Shown here piece by piece: positions 1-6,335 of a stretch of DNA of 7,800 bases. How positions within the stretch are numbered: position 1 is the first letter of the stretch; each line of letters opens with the position of its first letter. The position numbers were made by a program, and so were the translations under genes. The notes beneath the pieces are model-generated. The model did not search any database. It was not told where the DNA came from and saw only the letters and a list, made by a program, of their open reading frames with translations. This DNA is from Microbacteriaceae bacterium (GTDB lineage Bacteria; Actinomycetota; Actinomycetes; Actinomycetales; Microbacteriaceae), in NCBI GenBank assembly GCA_009925875.1, contig RFQD01000057.1, positions 1 through 7,800 on the forward strand, read 5' to 3'.

Positions 1-161
1 ACCGTGACGGCCTGACCGAGCACGCTGTCGCCTAAGAATTCGAGTCGCTCGTAATGAGCAATGCCCCCATGCTCGTACGCGTACGAACGATGCGTGAGGG
101 CGAGCTCAAGAAGGTCATCGCGGATGACGACTCCGAGAGTGGCGATGAGGTCATCGCTCAC
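1..161 (-). CDS. rnc: Ribonuclease III, N-terminal fragment (runs off the window)
   Basis: RNase III cuts double-stranded RNA and matures rRNA precursors in the cytoplasm. Only the first 53 codons are present; the gene continues past position 1. The visible part contains the family signature [12 protein letters not shown] at residues 38-49, with the acidic catalytic residues falling at E41 and D45, the same numbering as in the E. coli enzyme. It is preceded by the usual '[11 protein letters not shown]' helix. The GTG at 159-161 is chosen as start because it lies one base after the rpmF stop codon and no other start lies close upstream in frame. The Shine-Dalgarno signal is weak, so translation is probably coupled to rpmF. 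The rpmF-rnc adjacency is typical of actinobacteria. Identity is firm; the remainder of the endonuclease domain and the dsRNA-binding domain cannot be judged here. Confidence 0.93.
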   Translation of the reverse strand, partial: MSDDLIATLGVVIRDDLLELALTHRSYAYEHGGIAHYERLEFLGDSVLGQAVT

Positions 162-162
162 G

Positions 163-369
163 TTAGACGTCGGCGACCTTGCGGCCCTTGTATTCCATGA
201 ACAACGCGGTGCCGGCCGAGTCTTCAACGACCTTGGCGCGGTGCGGGAGGCTGTAGGTGACCTTGCCGCTGGCGTCGACCGACTTCACCAGCGGTGGCAC
301 GTCGGCCTTCCACTGTGCACGACGCATACGCGTCGACGCGCGCGACATTTTGCGCTTGGGAACAGCCAT
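163..369 (-). CDS. rpmF: 50S ribosomal protein L32
   Basis: This 68-residue protein is a structural component of the large ribosomal subunit. It begins [10 protein letters not shown], the hallmark L32 N-terminus, followed by an Arg-rich stretch (residues 10-19) and ends in a 'YKGRKVADV' tail typical of actinobacterial L32. It has no cysteines, so it is the zinc-independent form. The frame is open upstream to 414, but the ATG at 367-369 is clearly the start by family conservation. A purine-rich stretch (GAGAAGAGAAG) lies a few bases before it and may serve as ribosome binding site. It lies 31 bases downstream of yceD and one base upstream of rnc, the conserved yceD-rpmF-rnc order. Length and sequence are ordinary and identification is very secure. 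Confidence 0.97.
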   Translation of the reverse strand: MAVPKRKMSRASTRMRRAQWKADVPPLVKSVDASGKVTYSLPHRAKVVEDSAGTALFMEYKGRKVADV

Positions 370-400
370 GATCTTCTCTTCTCTGTCTAAATCTGTGAGC

Positions 401-937
401 CTAGACGGGCTCATCCGTTGTGTCGGAAGCGGTGAACTCGCTCAGCGCGGCCCAGCGAGGGTCGAGCGAAACGTCATCGTCGCCCGATGAGTCCGTGCGC
501 TTCGTGCCGGTCTCTGGGTTGAGACCACGACAGTCAGGCTGACACACCGGTTGGAACGGCAGTGCGAGCACCACCGCATCCCTGATGAGAGGTTCTAGAT
601 CCACGTGGTCATCGAGAACCTCATAATCAAATGCTTCGTCAAGAGAATACGCGAAAAGTTCTTGGATTTCGACTTCGAGCGGGAGCGTGAACGGCTCGAG
701 GCACCGTCCACATTCCGCTTCAGCGGTCGTCGTCACGTCGGCCGTGGCCAGAATTCCCTCGTGGATTGACTCCAAACGTCCCTCGACTTCGATGATCCCG
801 CCCTCGGGAATCCAGGCAAGACCCTCACCCCACCGCTCGGGCAACTCGATCTCGCGTTCGAGCGGTCGCTCCTCACCGGGACGATGAATCAGGTCGTGAA
901 CCGGAACCGTGAACGCGGTCTTTTGGAATTTCGCCAC
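401..937 (-). CDS. yceD: DUF177/YceD family protein (rRNA accumulation protein)
   Basis: This is a 178-residue DUF177 protein. In other bacteria and in plastids, members are linked to 23S rRNA accumulation and 50S assembly; the biochemical activity is not settled. The N-terminal part carries 'VHDLIHRPGEERP', and the core has 'IHEGILATADV', a CGRC pair (C76, C79), 'ELFAYSLDEAFDYEV' (residues 93-107) and a second CQPDC pair (C132, C136). The four cysteines could bind a metal, which is inference. The tail 'DPRWAALSEF' (159-168) is typical of actinobacterial members. The start is a GTG (935-937) with no clear Shine-Dalgarno; a TAAACT hexamer ends six bases upstream, which suggests a leaderless transcript starting at the GTG. 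It lies 23 bases after the rraA-like gene and 31 bases before rpmF, the usual partner. Confidence 0.93.
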   Translation of the reverse strand: MAKFQKTAFTVPVHDLIHRPGEERPLEREIELPERWGEGLAWIPEGGIIEVEGRLESIHEGILATADVTTTAEAECGRCLEPFTLPLEVEIQELFAYSLDEAFDYEVLDDHVDLEPLIRDAVVLALPFQPVCQPDCRGLNPETGTKRTDSSGDDDVSLDPRWAALSEFTASDTTDEPV

Positions 938-943
938 GCGATA

Positions 944-949
944 AGTTTA
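944..949 (-). promoter_or_regulatory. Putative -10 element for yceD-rpmF-rnc (leaderless start)
   Basis: On the minus strand the hexamer TAAACT matches TATAAT at four of six positions and fits the actinobacterial TANNNT form. It ends six bases before the GTG of yceD, so transcription would start at or next to the GTG. No convincing -35 is visible. It would give the ribosome-related genes a promoter independent of recG-coaD. This is inference from spacing. Confidence 0.35.
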
Positions 950-960
950 GGCACGCAAAC

Positions 961-1659
961 CTACTCTTCGATTTCTGCCTTGCGTGCCCGCAGGTGTTCC
1001 CGAAACGTGATGTCCTCTCCGGTGCGAACGGCGTCGAAATAGGTTCCAAAGTCCACCTGTTCGCGAAGCGACGTCCCCGCGGCCATCAGGTTTGCCTGGC
1101 GCACTTCGGTCTGCATGATTTCCCGCGCCGTGCTCGACACGCTCGGCCAATCATCAGCCGTCACAAACATCACACCGTCGGTATCGGCAACGACGATGTC
1201 GCCGCGCGTCACCTCGAACGTGCCAAACGGAATCGTGTCCGCGAGTTCGGGCTTTCCTTCCGCCTTGGTGGGCCCGGCCGGGCTCGCGCCCATACTCCAG
1301 ATGGGCAGACCCAGTTCGTGTAGCTGCGCGGTGTCGCGATGTAATCCCCACAGAACGATTCCCGCGAGCCCGGCCTGGCGCGCTTCGAGCACGACGAGAT
1401 CGCCGATACACGCCTGGTCGAGGCGTCCGCCGTTGTCGATGACAAGAACATCACCTGGTTGGGCCGCGTCAATGGCAGCGAGAAAGACATCCACACTTCC
1501 GCGGTGGGTGACGGTGACGGCCGGGCCGGTGATGTGTGCATCCGCAATCAATGGTGTCGTGATGGCGCTGGGGCTGACTCGAATGAGTGCGTCCACGCGC
1601 AGGCTCGCGTCAAAGACAGCCGCGGTCGACGGGGTCGGCGCAGAAGCCGGCGTTGCCAT
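961..1659 (-). CDS. RraA family protein (aldolase/decarboxylase-like)
   Basis: A 232-residue protein of the RraA / HMG aldolase fold. Family members include metal-dependent 4-hydroxy-4-methyl-2-oxoglutarate aldolases, oxaloacetate decarboxylases and the RNase E inhibitor RraA of E. coli. Visible motifs are 'GDVLVIDNGG' (69-78), 'GLHRDT' (105-110) with the Arg-Asp pair R108-D109 that in aldolases binds substrate and metal, and 'RGDIVVADTDGVMFV' (152-166). The tail 'TFREHLR' (218-224) is common in actinobacterial members. The conserved RD favours an enzyme over a plain RraA regulator, but the substrate cannot be told. The older label 'demethylmenaquinone methyltransferase' for this family is a misannotation. 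The ATG (1657-1659) lies three bases after the coaD stop, so translation is likely coupled. It sits between coaD and yceD, which are often direct neighbours in related genomes. Confidence 0.85.
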   Translation of the reverse strand: MATPASAPTPSTAAVFDASLRVDALIRVSPSAITTPLIADAHITGPAVTVTHRGSVDVFLAAIDAAQPGDVLVIDNGGRLDQACIGDLVVLEARQAGLAGIVLWGLHRDTAQLHELGLPIWSMGASPAGPTKAEGKPELADTIPFGTFEVTRGDIVVADTDGVMFVTADDWPSVSSTAREIMQTEVRQANLMAAGTSLREQVDFGTYFDAVRTGEDITFREHLRARKAEIEE

Positions 1660-1662
1660 TGG

Positions 1663-2148
1663 CTAGCTCGTACCCTGCAGGTATTCCGCCACGACGTGCG
1701 GCACATACGGACGCACGTCTCCTCCGAGTGCTGCCACCTGCCGCACGAGCGAACTCGACACGTGCGCCTGACCGGGGTCGGGCAACATGAACAACGTTTC
1801 GATGCCCGTCAGGTTGCGGTTCACCACGGCCATCGGGGTTTCGTAGGTGACATCGTTGGGCGTGCGCAGACCCTTCACCAACACGGATGCGCCCACCTCC
1901 GTGCAGTAATCAACGAGCAACCCAATGCTCCACTGCGTCACGACAATGTTTCCGGAGATACCGGCTTCGGCCAGCGCCCGCTCGATCAGCGTCACACGCT
2001 CGGCAATGGGCAACAACGCCGTCTTGCCCGGGTTGTGCACGACCACGACGTGCACCTCATCAAACATCTTCACCGCTCGCGCAATGACATCAAGATGACC
2101 GAGAGTGATGGGGTCAAACGAGCCAGGAACAACGGCAGTGGTGCGCAT
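1663..2148 (-). CDS. coaD: Phosphopantetheine adenylyltransferase
   Basis: This 161-residue enzyme transfers AMP from ATP to 4'-phosphopantetheine, the penultimate step of coenzyme A synthesis, in the cytoplasm. The N-terminus has '[12 protein letters not shown]' (9-20), including the TxGH nucleotidyltransferase motif at T15-H18. 'KGLR' (92-95) followed by '[12 protein letters not shown]' (102-113) is the phosphopantetheine/ATP site, and 'SSSLVRQVA' (131-139) is the second nucleotide motif. Length matches the usual 155-165 residues of the bacterial hexameric enzyme. The ATG at 2146-2148 gives the canonical N-terminus. It lies 18 bases downstream of recG and three bases upstream of the rraA-like gene, all on the same strand, so it is part of one operon. 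Only a weak ribosome binding site is visible. In many actinobacteria rsmD lies between recG and coaD; here it does not. Confidence 0.97.
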   Translation of the reverse strand: MRTTAVVPGSFDPITLGHLDVIARAVKMFDEVHVVVVHNPGKTALLPIAERVTLIERALAEAGISGNIVVTQWSIGLLVDYCTEVGASVLVKGLRTPNDVTYETPMAVVNRNLTGIETLFMLPDPGQAHVSSSLVRQVAALGGDVRPYVPHVVAEYLQGTS

Positions 2149-2166
2149 GACTTCAGCCTACGGAAG

Positions 2167-4377
2167 TTACCCCTTATTGAGGTACTCCCTTTCGCTCGCA
2201 GACAAGCGCCGCCGCAACGCAAACTTGAGGGCTTCGTGCTCGGCGAGTGCGGGGTCGGCGGTGAGAATCGTTTCGGCGGCGGCCCGTGCGTGGGCGATCA
2301 CGTCGCCGTCTCGCGCGGCGCGCAACAAACGAAGGGAACTGCGACCGCCCGACTGCGAGCTACCGAGCACATCGCCCTCGGCACGCAACTCGAGATCAAC
2401 GCGCGAAAGCTCAAACCCGTCCGTTGTCGCCGCCACCGCATCGACCCGTTGTCGAGCGAGCGAGCCCTCGACCGCGTGCGTGACAAACAACGCGAGACCC
2501 GGCACCGAACCACGGCCCACACGCCCGCGCAACTGGTGCAGTTGCGAGACGCCGAAGCGGTCGGCATCCATCACCACCATCGTCGACGCATTGGGCACGT
2601 CGACTCCCACCTCGATCACCGTCGTCGCGACGACGATGTCAATCTCGCCCGCGGCAAACGCGCGCATGACGCGGTCCTTCTCATCTGCCGACATGCGCCC
2701 GTGCAACGACTCAATCCTCTTGCCGCCGAGCACCGGATGTGCACGCAGCAGCGCCGTCACCGCCGCAACCGACGCGCGCTCGGGTGGCGCCATCTCGGTG
2801 ACGTCCGCATCGGCGTGCACCGGCTCATCCAAGTCGAGCTCCAGCATCGCCGAATCCTCTTCTACCTCGGATGCGTCAATCGCCGGACACACGACAAACG
2901 CCTGTCGGCCCTGTGCGATCTCTTCACCCACGCGCTCCCACACCCGGTTGATCCACGTGGGATGCTCGTCGAGCGCGACCGCATGACTCGTGATGCCCGG
3001 GCGCCCGGCGGGCACATGTGTGATTGTCGACACGTCAAGATCACCAAACACGGTCATCGCGACCGTTCGCGGAATCGGCGTGGCGGTCAGCACGAGTGAG
3101 TGCGGAGTCTTGGCGGCCTTCACCTGCAGCGCCGCCCGCTGCTCGACGCCGAAGCGGTGCTGCTCATCAACGACGATGAGGCCGAGGTCGAAAAACTCGG
3201 TCTTGTCACTCAACAGCGCGTGAGTTCCCACAACAATGCGTGCCTGACCCGAGACCACGCGAAGAAGCGCAGCTCGCTTTGCCGCCACGGGCAACTGCCC
3301 GGTCAGCAGCGTCGGCATGAGCTGCGCCGTCAGGTCTGGTCCGAGCGACGAGGCAATCGAACGCAGATGCTGACTCGCCAACACCTCGGTGGGCGCAAGT
3401 AACACGGCCTGCCCGCCGTTATCGACCACCTGCAACATGGCTCGCAGCGCCACGAGTGTCTTACCCGAACCCACCTCACCCTGCACGAGGCGGTTCATCG
3501 GCACGCTCGAAGCCAGGTCATGCTCGATGTCGGCGCCCACCGCGAGCTGATCCGGCGTGAGAGTGAACGGCAGGTGTGCATCGAGTTGATCGACAAAACC
3601 TCCGGCGACGCGCGGTCGCGCTTGCGCAACTCGCTCGCGCAACGCCGCGCGCTGCTGCAACAATGCCGCCTGCAAAATGAAGGCTTCCGTGAAGCGCAAC
3701 GACTCGTGCGCTGCCTTCCAGTCGGCGTCCACCTGCGGTTCGTGCACTTTCACCAACGACTCCGCCAACGGCATGAGCCCCCGCTCGGTCCGCACCGCGG
3801 CCGGCACCGGATCAGAAACCTCGGCAGCGAACGGCAACACGAGCTGCATCGTGCGCGCAATCTGCCATGAAGCAACAGTCGAGGTAGCCGGGTAGAGCGG
3901 AATCGGCGTCAACGCCCACTTGGCCGCATCCGCATCCGACTGCTCCCCCGCATCGACGCCCGTGTCAAACAATTCATAATCCGGATGCGCGAGCTGCAAA
4001 CTCCCCCGATACACACCCACCTTGCCCGCAAAAATTCCGCGCACCCCCGGCCGCAAGTTTTTCTCGCGCCACGCCTGGTTGAAAAACGTGAGGGTCATCG
4101 CGCGGGGCGAGCGCCCATCCGTAATGCGCACCTCCAGAATCGACCCCTTGCGTTGACGCATCGGTCGGGTGCGCACGTCGAGCACTTCCGCCACGATGGT
4201 GACGTTCTCGTCGAGCGGAACATCGGCGATGGCCGTCAGTTCACCGCGCTGCGCATAGCGTCGCGGGTAGTGCGCGAGCAGATCGCCGACCGTGACAAGC
4301 CCGAACGCTTTTTCTAAACTCGCAGCCGTTTTGCCACCCACAACACCGCTGAGCTTGGCGTCGAGTGGGTCGGTCAT
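2167..4377 (-). CDS. recG: ATP-dependent DNA helicase RecG
   Basis: RecG reverses stalled replication forks and branch-migrates Holliday junctions. At 736 residues it is somewhat longer than E. coli RecG (about 690). The N-terminal wedge/OB region includes 'LLAHYPRRYAQRG' (33-45) and 'MTLTFFNQAW' (94-103). The helicase core shows Walker A GEVGSGKT (300-307), motif II DEQH (404-407), motif III TATPIPRT (431-438), motif V 'ATTVIEVGVDVPNA' (584-597) and motif VI 'QLHQLRGRVGRG' (612-623). The C-terminal TRG region includes 'GDVLGSSQSG' (668-677). An acidic stretch around residues 502-534 between the RecA-like domains probably accounts for the extra length. The ATG at 4375-4377 is the natural start; a TAGACT hexamer ends six bases upstream, suggesting a leaderless message. 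It is the first gene of the minus-strand cluster and diverges from the kinase gene. Confidence 0.97.
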   Translation of the reverse strand: MTDPLDAKLSGVVGGKTAASLEKAFGLVTVGDLLAHYPRRYAQRGELTAIADVPLDENVTIVAEVLDVRTRPMRQRKGSILEVRITDGRSPRAMTLTFFNQAWREKNLRPGVRGIFAGKVGVYRGSLQLAHPDYELFDTGVDAGEQSDADAAKWALTPIPLYPATSTVASWQIARTMQLVLPFAAEVSDPVPAAVRTERGLMPLAESLVKVHEPQVDADWKAAHESLRFTEAFILQAALLQQRAALRERVAQARPRVAGGFVDQLDAHLPFTLTPDQLAVGADIEHDLASSVPMNRLVQGEVGSGKTLVALRAMLQVVDNGGQAVLLAPTEVLASQHLRSIASSLGPDLTAQLMPTLLTGQLPVAAKRAALLRVVSGQARIVVGTHALLSDKTEFFDLGLIVVDEQHRFGVEQRAALQVKAAKTPHSLVLTATPIPRTVAMTVFGDLDVSTITHVPAGRPGITSHAVALDEHPTWINRVWERVGEEIAQGRQAFVVCPAIDASEVEEDSAMLELDLDEPVHADADVTEMAPPERASVAAVTALLRAHPVLGGKRIESLHGRMSADEKDRVMRAFAAGEIDIVVATTVIEVGVDVPNASTMVVMDADRFGVSQLHQLRGRVGRGSVPGLALFVTHAVEGSLARQRVDAVAATTDGFELSRVDLELRAEGDVLGSSQSGGRSSLRLLRAARDGDVIAHARAAAETILTADPALAEHEALKFALRRRLSASEREYLNKG

Positions 4378-4516
4378 GGGTCGAGTCTATTTTTTTCATA
4401 CCCACTTCGTCTGCTCACACGAACAATCGATAGGTCTTGGTTTGGCTTCCCTCGGTGCGTTGTTCGTCGGTATCGGAACATTCAGTCTCTATCGCCGACG
4501 CACACCCCGGAGTTAG
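4376..4516 (+). CDS. Small hydrophobic ORF, possible remnant of a surface-anchored protein tail
   Basis: A 46-codon ORF from the ATG at 4376 (overlapping the recG start on the other strand) to a TAG at 4514-4516. Its second half is one predicted membrane helix, 'IGLGLASLGALFVGIG' onwards (residues 21-39), followed by the basic tail RRRTPRS. A hydrophobic helix with a short Arg-rich end is how LPxTG sortase substrates finish, but no LPxTG motif is present upstream in any frame. The stop is followed after eight bases by a perfect 16-bp hairpin, as at the true 3' end of a gene. It may be a decayed end of a lost surface-protein gene, a genuine one-helix small protein, or chance. No clear ribosome binding site is seen. 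I do not recognise a family. Confidence 0.3.
   Translation: MGRVYFFHTHFVCSHEQSIGLGLASLGALFVGIGTFSLYRRRTPRS
4384..4389 (-). promoter_or_regulatory. Putative -10 element for recG (leaderless start)
   Basis: The minus-strand hexamer TAGACT fits TANNNT (four of six matches to TATAAT) and ends six bases before the recG ATG, the same spacing as the hexamers before yceD and rsmD. An A7 run lies immediately upstream. No good -35 is visible. The proposed transcript would begin at the ATG. Confidence 0.35.
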
Positions 4517-4524
4517 CGAAGGCG

Positions 4525-4561
4525 AGTGGTGGCAGCGAAGAACGACTTCGCTGCCACCACT
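4525..4561 (+). terminator. Perfect 16-bp stem-loop, probable terminator
   Basis: The arms at 4525-4540 and 4546-4561 are perfect reverse complements (16 bp, GC-rich, AGTGGTGGCAGCGAAG on the left) around a five-base loop AACGA. On the plus strand it is followed by TGTTGTTTAA, a weak T-rich stretch; the other side has none, so plus-strand termination is favoured. It starts eight bases after the stop of the small ORF at 4376-4516 and ends about 50 bases before the kinase start. It would keep upstream plus-strand transcription out of the kinase gene. A regulatory hairpin in a kinase leader is an alternative if transcription starts further upstream. Confidence 0.6.
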
Positions 4562-4574
4562 GTTGTTTAAGCCC

Positions 4575-4604
4575 TTGGAAACACAGCAAACTCCGTGAGA
4601 AAAT
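4575..4604 (+). promoter_or_regulatory. Possible promoter of the histidine kinase gene
   Basis: TTGGAA (4575-4580) and GAAAAT (4599-4604) each match four of six bases of the -35 and -10 consensus, with an 18-base spacer. They lie downstream of the hairpin and nine bases before the kinase ATG, so the transcript would have almost no leader. The match is modest and the call is tentative. Confidence 0.22.
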
Positions 4605-4613
4605 GTTGACAGC

Positions 4614-6335
4614 ATGACCCGGTCAGCTTTTGGACAAATCCCTCAACGACTCCGTGGAGTGGCATTCGTTCACCCGTGGGTTGTTCCGTGGTTCGCAATC
4701 GCGGCATGCGTCATTGGTATTCCGGGAACCCTTGGCCGCCCTCCTGGCACGTGGGTCGCAATCCTCACTGGCGTTGTTGTCTGCGTCGGCGGGTCGACAG
4801 CAATCTGGTTCGCGGTGCGCAAAAAGGCGAGTGGCAACGGAGTGTTAGGGGGCACTCTCGGTGCCCAAATCATCGTCATCACCGCGGCGAGCATCGTTGC
4901 CCATTATCTGAATCCCGTCGAGTCGTTTGCGAGCGAATCCTCAGACACATTGATTGTGGTGAAACCAGAGGTGTCGACGTTCCTCATCATTTCGCTCGCC
5001 GTCGTCTGGATCTTGACATGGGTGCTCGTTGCCTTATTGGTGTCGTTTCATCGTGACTATCGGTCGTCCCGACGGCGACTTCGCGCTGCGCTTGGCCGCA
5101 TGACCGTGGCGTCGGAACGATTCACGCACGATGTTCTCGAACCCATACACAAACTCGAGCTTGACGTTGCCGCACAATTGCGCGAATCGGCGACCCGTTT
5201 ACAGCGAATCATTTCGCGCAACGACCCGGCACGCACCGATCACGTTCGAGGCGAACTTACAAACGCTCGTGATGGAATCGTCAGCCCGGCTTTGAAACAG
5301 CTCTCCACTATTTCTCTCGACGAGGATGCGCCCGCCTCGCCCGTGCGAACGCCTCGCGCTGCCCTCAAACGTGTTTCAGCACGTTGGAATGGACGATACT
5401 TCTCCGGCGCTATCGGAGCACTGGTTATTGGGATAGTTGCCATAGCGAGCAGTACGAGTATCAACGTGACCAGCCCAGGGTTTTACGTGCAAATACCGCT
5501 AATCATGATCGCCTTTTTCGTCAGCGTGCCTGCTGCTTTGCTGTTGTTTTTCGCGGCAGCTCTCACTCCGTTTTTAGGACCGGGGAGCAATGCCCCCGAA
5601 AACTATGTCTTCTTCGTCGTCATCATTGTTCTCGCGCTGCTCAGTTTCCTACAACGCGCAAACGAGGTAAGACAACTTCGCCATCTTGAGAGTCTGAGTG
5701 TTACCAACAGTTCAATCTCTCTCGAATTTGTGCGGTTTCGACAAGAAGCAAACACGCTCAAGAAACGCTTGAGCTCGGTGCTCCACGGCAAAGTGCAATC
5801 CGCCCTCGTTGTCGCTGAGAACCACCTCACATCACGGGCACAGGCGAGCGACGACGACGTTGAGCGACTCTCGTCGACTCTGCGGGAAGCATCTGACGAC
5901 CTGTCGGCAACCTCGTCTCGTGCGGAAGTGAACTTCTCCAGCTCCATTGCTGAGGTCGTCAATCTGTGGGACGGAGCAATGAAAGTGGAGGTTTCCGTCG
6001 CACCGGAGGCCGAGGAAATACTCGTCGGCGACTCTCACGCTGCGGCAACCGCCATCGAAGTGATTTCCGAGGGAACGTTGAACGCTGCCAAACACGCATC
6101 GACGTCACGCGTGTCCGCCGCCATCACCGCGGCCGGCAGCCGGCTTCGTGTGGCGGTGACGAATGTCCCGGAAAATTCCAAGGCAGTCAAGACCGCGGAG
6201 ATGTCAACCCAGTTGGGGCTTTCTTATCTGCGCCAGCTGACCTCTGAATTGCGTATCGAATACACAGAGACTTCGACGACGTTGTATGCGGAGATTCCCG
6301 CCCGAATCGAACTAGGAGAAAGCGCGAGCGGCTAG
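4614..6335 (+). CDS. Membrane sensor histidine kinase (NarL-system/HisKA_3-like), degenerate G1 box
   Basis: A 573-residue multi-pass protein. Four hydrophobic helices occupy about 21-40, 47-68, 79-98 and 122-145. A cytoplasmic, charged and helical linker follows (146-260), then three more helices (about 263-283, 293-320, 331-347). A coiled region leads into the dimerisation helix 'SSVLHGKVQSAL' (387-398), where H391 is the likely phosphoacceptor as in HisKA_3 kinases. The ATPase domain (about 475-570) has the N box 'EGTLNAAKHA' (486-495, N490) and 'STQLGLSYLRQL' (531-542) at the G2 position. The expected Asp-x-Gly G1 box is missing: the place reads TNVPENSK (516-523). Some NarL-family sensors are similarly divergent, so activity is uncertain. 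The ATG at 4614 is the first start after an in-frame stop. It probably signals to the LuxR-type regulator encoded convergently, whose 3' end overlaps it by 24 bases. The stimulus is unknown. Confidence 0.8.
   Translation: MTRSAFGQIPQRLRGVAFVHPWVVPWFAIAACVIGIPGTLGRPPGTWVAILTGVVVCVGGSTAIWFAVRKKASGNGVLGGTLGAQIIVITAASIVAHYLNPVESFASESSDTLIVVKPEVSTFLIISLAVVWILTWVLVALLVSFHRDYRSSRRRLRAALGRMTVASERFTHDVLEPIHKLELDVAAQLRESATRLQRIISRNDPARTDHVRGELTNARDGIVSPALKQLSTISLDEDAPASPVRTPRAALKRVSARWNGRYFSGAIGALVIGIVAIASSTSINVTSPGFYVQIPLIMIAFFVSVPAALLLFFAAALTPFLGPGSNAPENYVFFVVIIVLALLSFLQRANEVRQLRHLESLSVTNSSISLEFVRFRQEANTLKKRLSSVLHGKVQSALVVAENHLTSRAQASDDDVERLSSTLREASDDLSATSSRAEVNFSSSIAEVVNLWDGAMKVEVSVAPEAEEILVGDSHAAATAIEVISEGTLNAAKHASTSRVSAAITAAGSRLRVAVTNVPENSKAVKTAEMSTQLGLSYLRQLTSELRIEYTETSTTLYAEIPARIELGESASG

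Noticed and set aside
163..369. L32 lacking all zinc-binding cysteines
   Set aside because: Cysteine-free L32 proteins are normal in many bacteria, including actinobacteria of this type; it is not a degenerate gene.
1333..1359. Trp in place of the usual Asp before Gly in the RraA-like active-site loop (LWGLHRD)
   Set aside because: I recall WGLHRD as the normal form of a widespread RraA-like subfamily, and the Arg-Asp pair is intact, so it is not evidence of a broken enzyme.
2105..2986. Plus-strand open frame of 293 codons opposite recG
   Set aside because: Ser/Ala/Thr-rich low-complexity translation with no motif, antisense to well-conserved RecG helicase motifs.
1459..3099. Plus-strand open frame of 546 codons opposite rraA-like, coaD and recG
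   Set aside because: It is rich in Arg/His with no recognisable domain, and overlies three clearly identified minus-strand genes; it is a shadow frame of GC-rich coding DNA.
4390..4396. Run of seven T on the plus strand as a possible terminator or slippage site
   Set aside because: No stem precedes it on the plus strand, and on the minus strand it lies just upstream of the recG -10-like element; a promoter-associated A-tract is simpler.
4415..4615. Minus-strand 66-codon frame across the recG/kinase intergenic region
   Set aside because: It runs through the perfect hairpin and kinase promoter region, and shows no motif or ribosome binding site.
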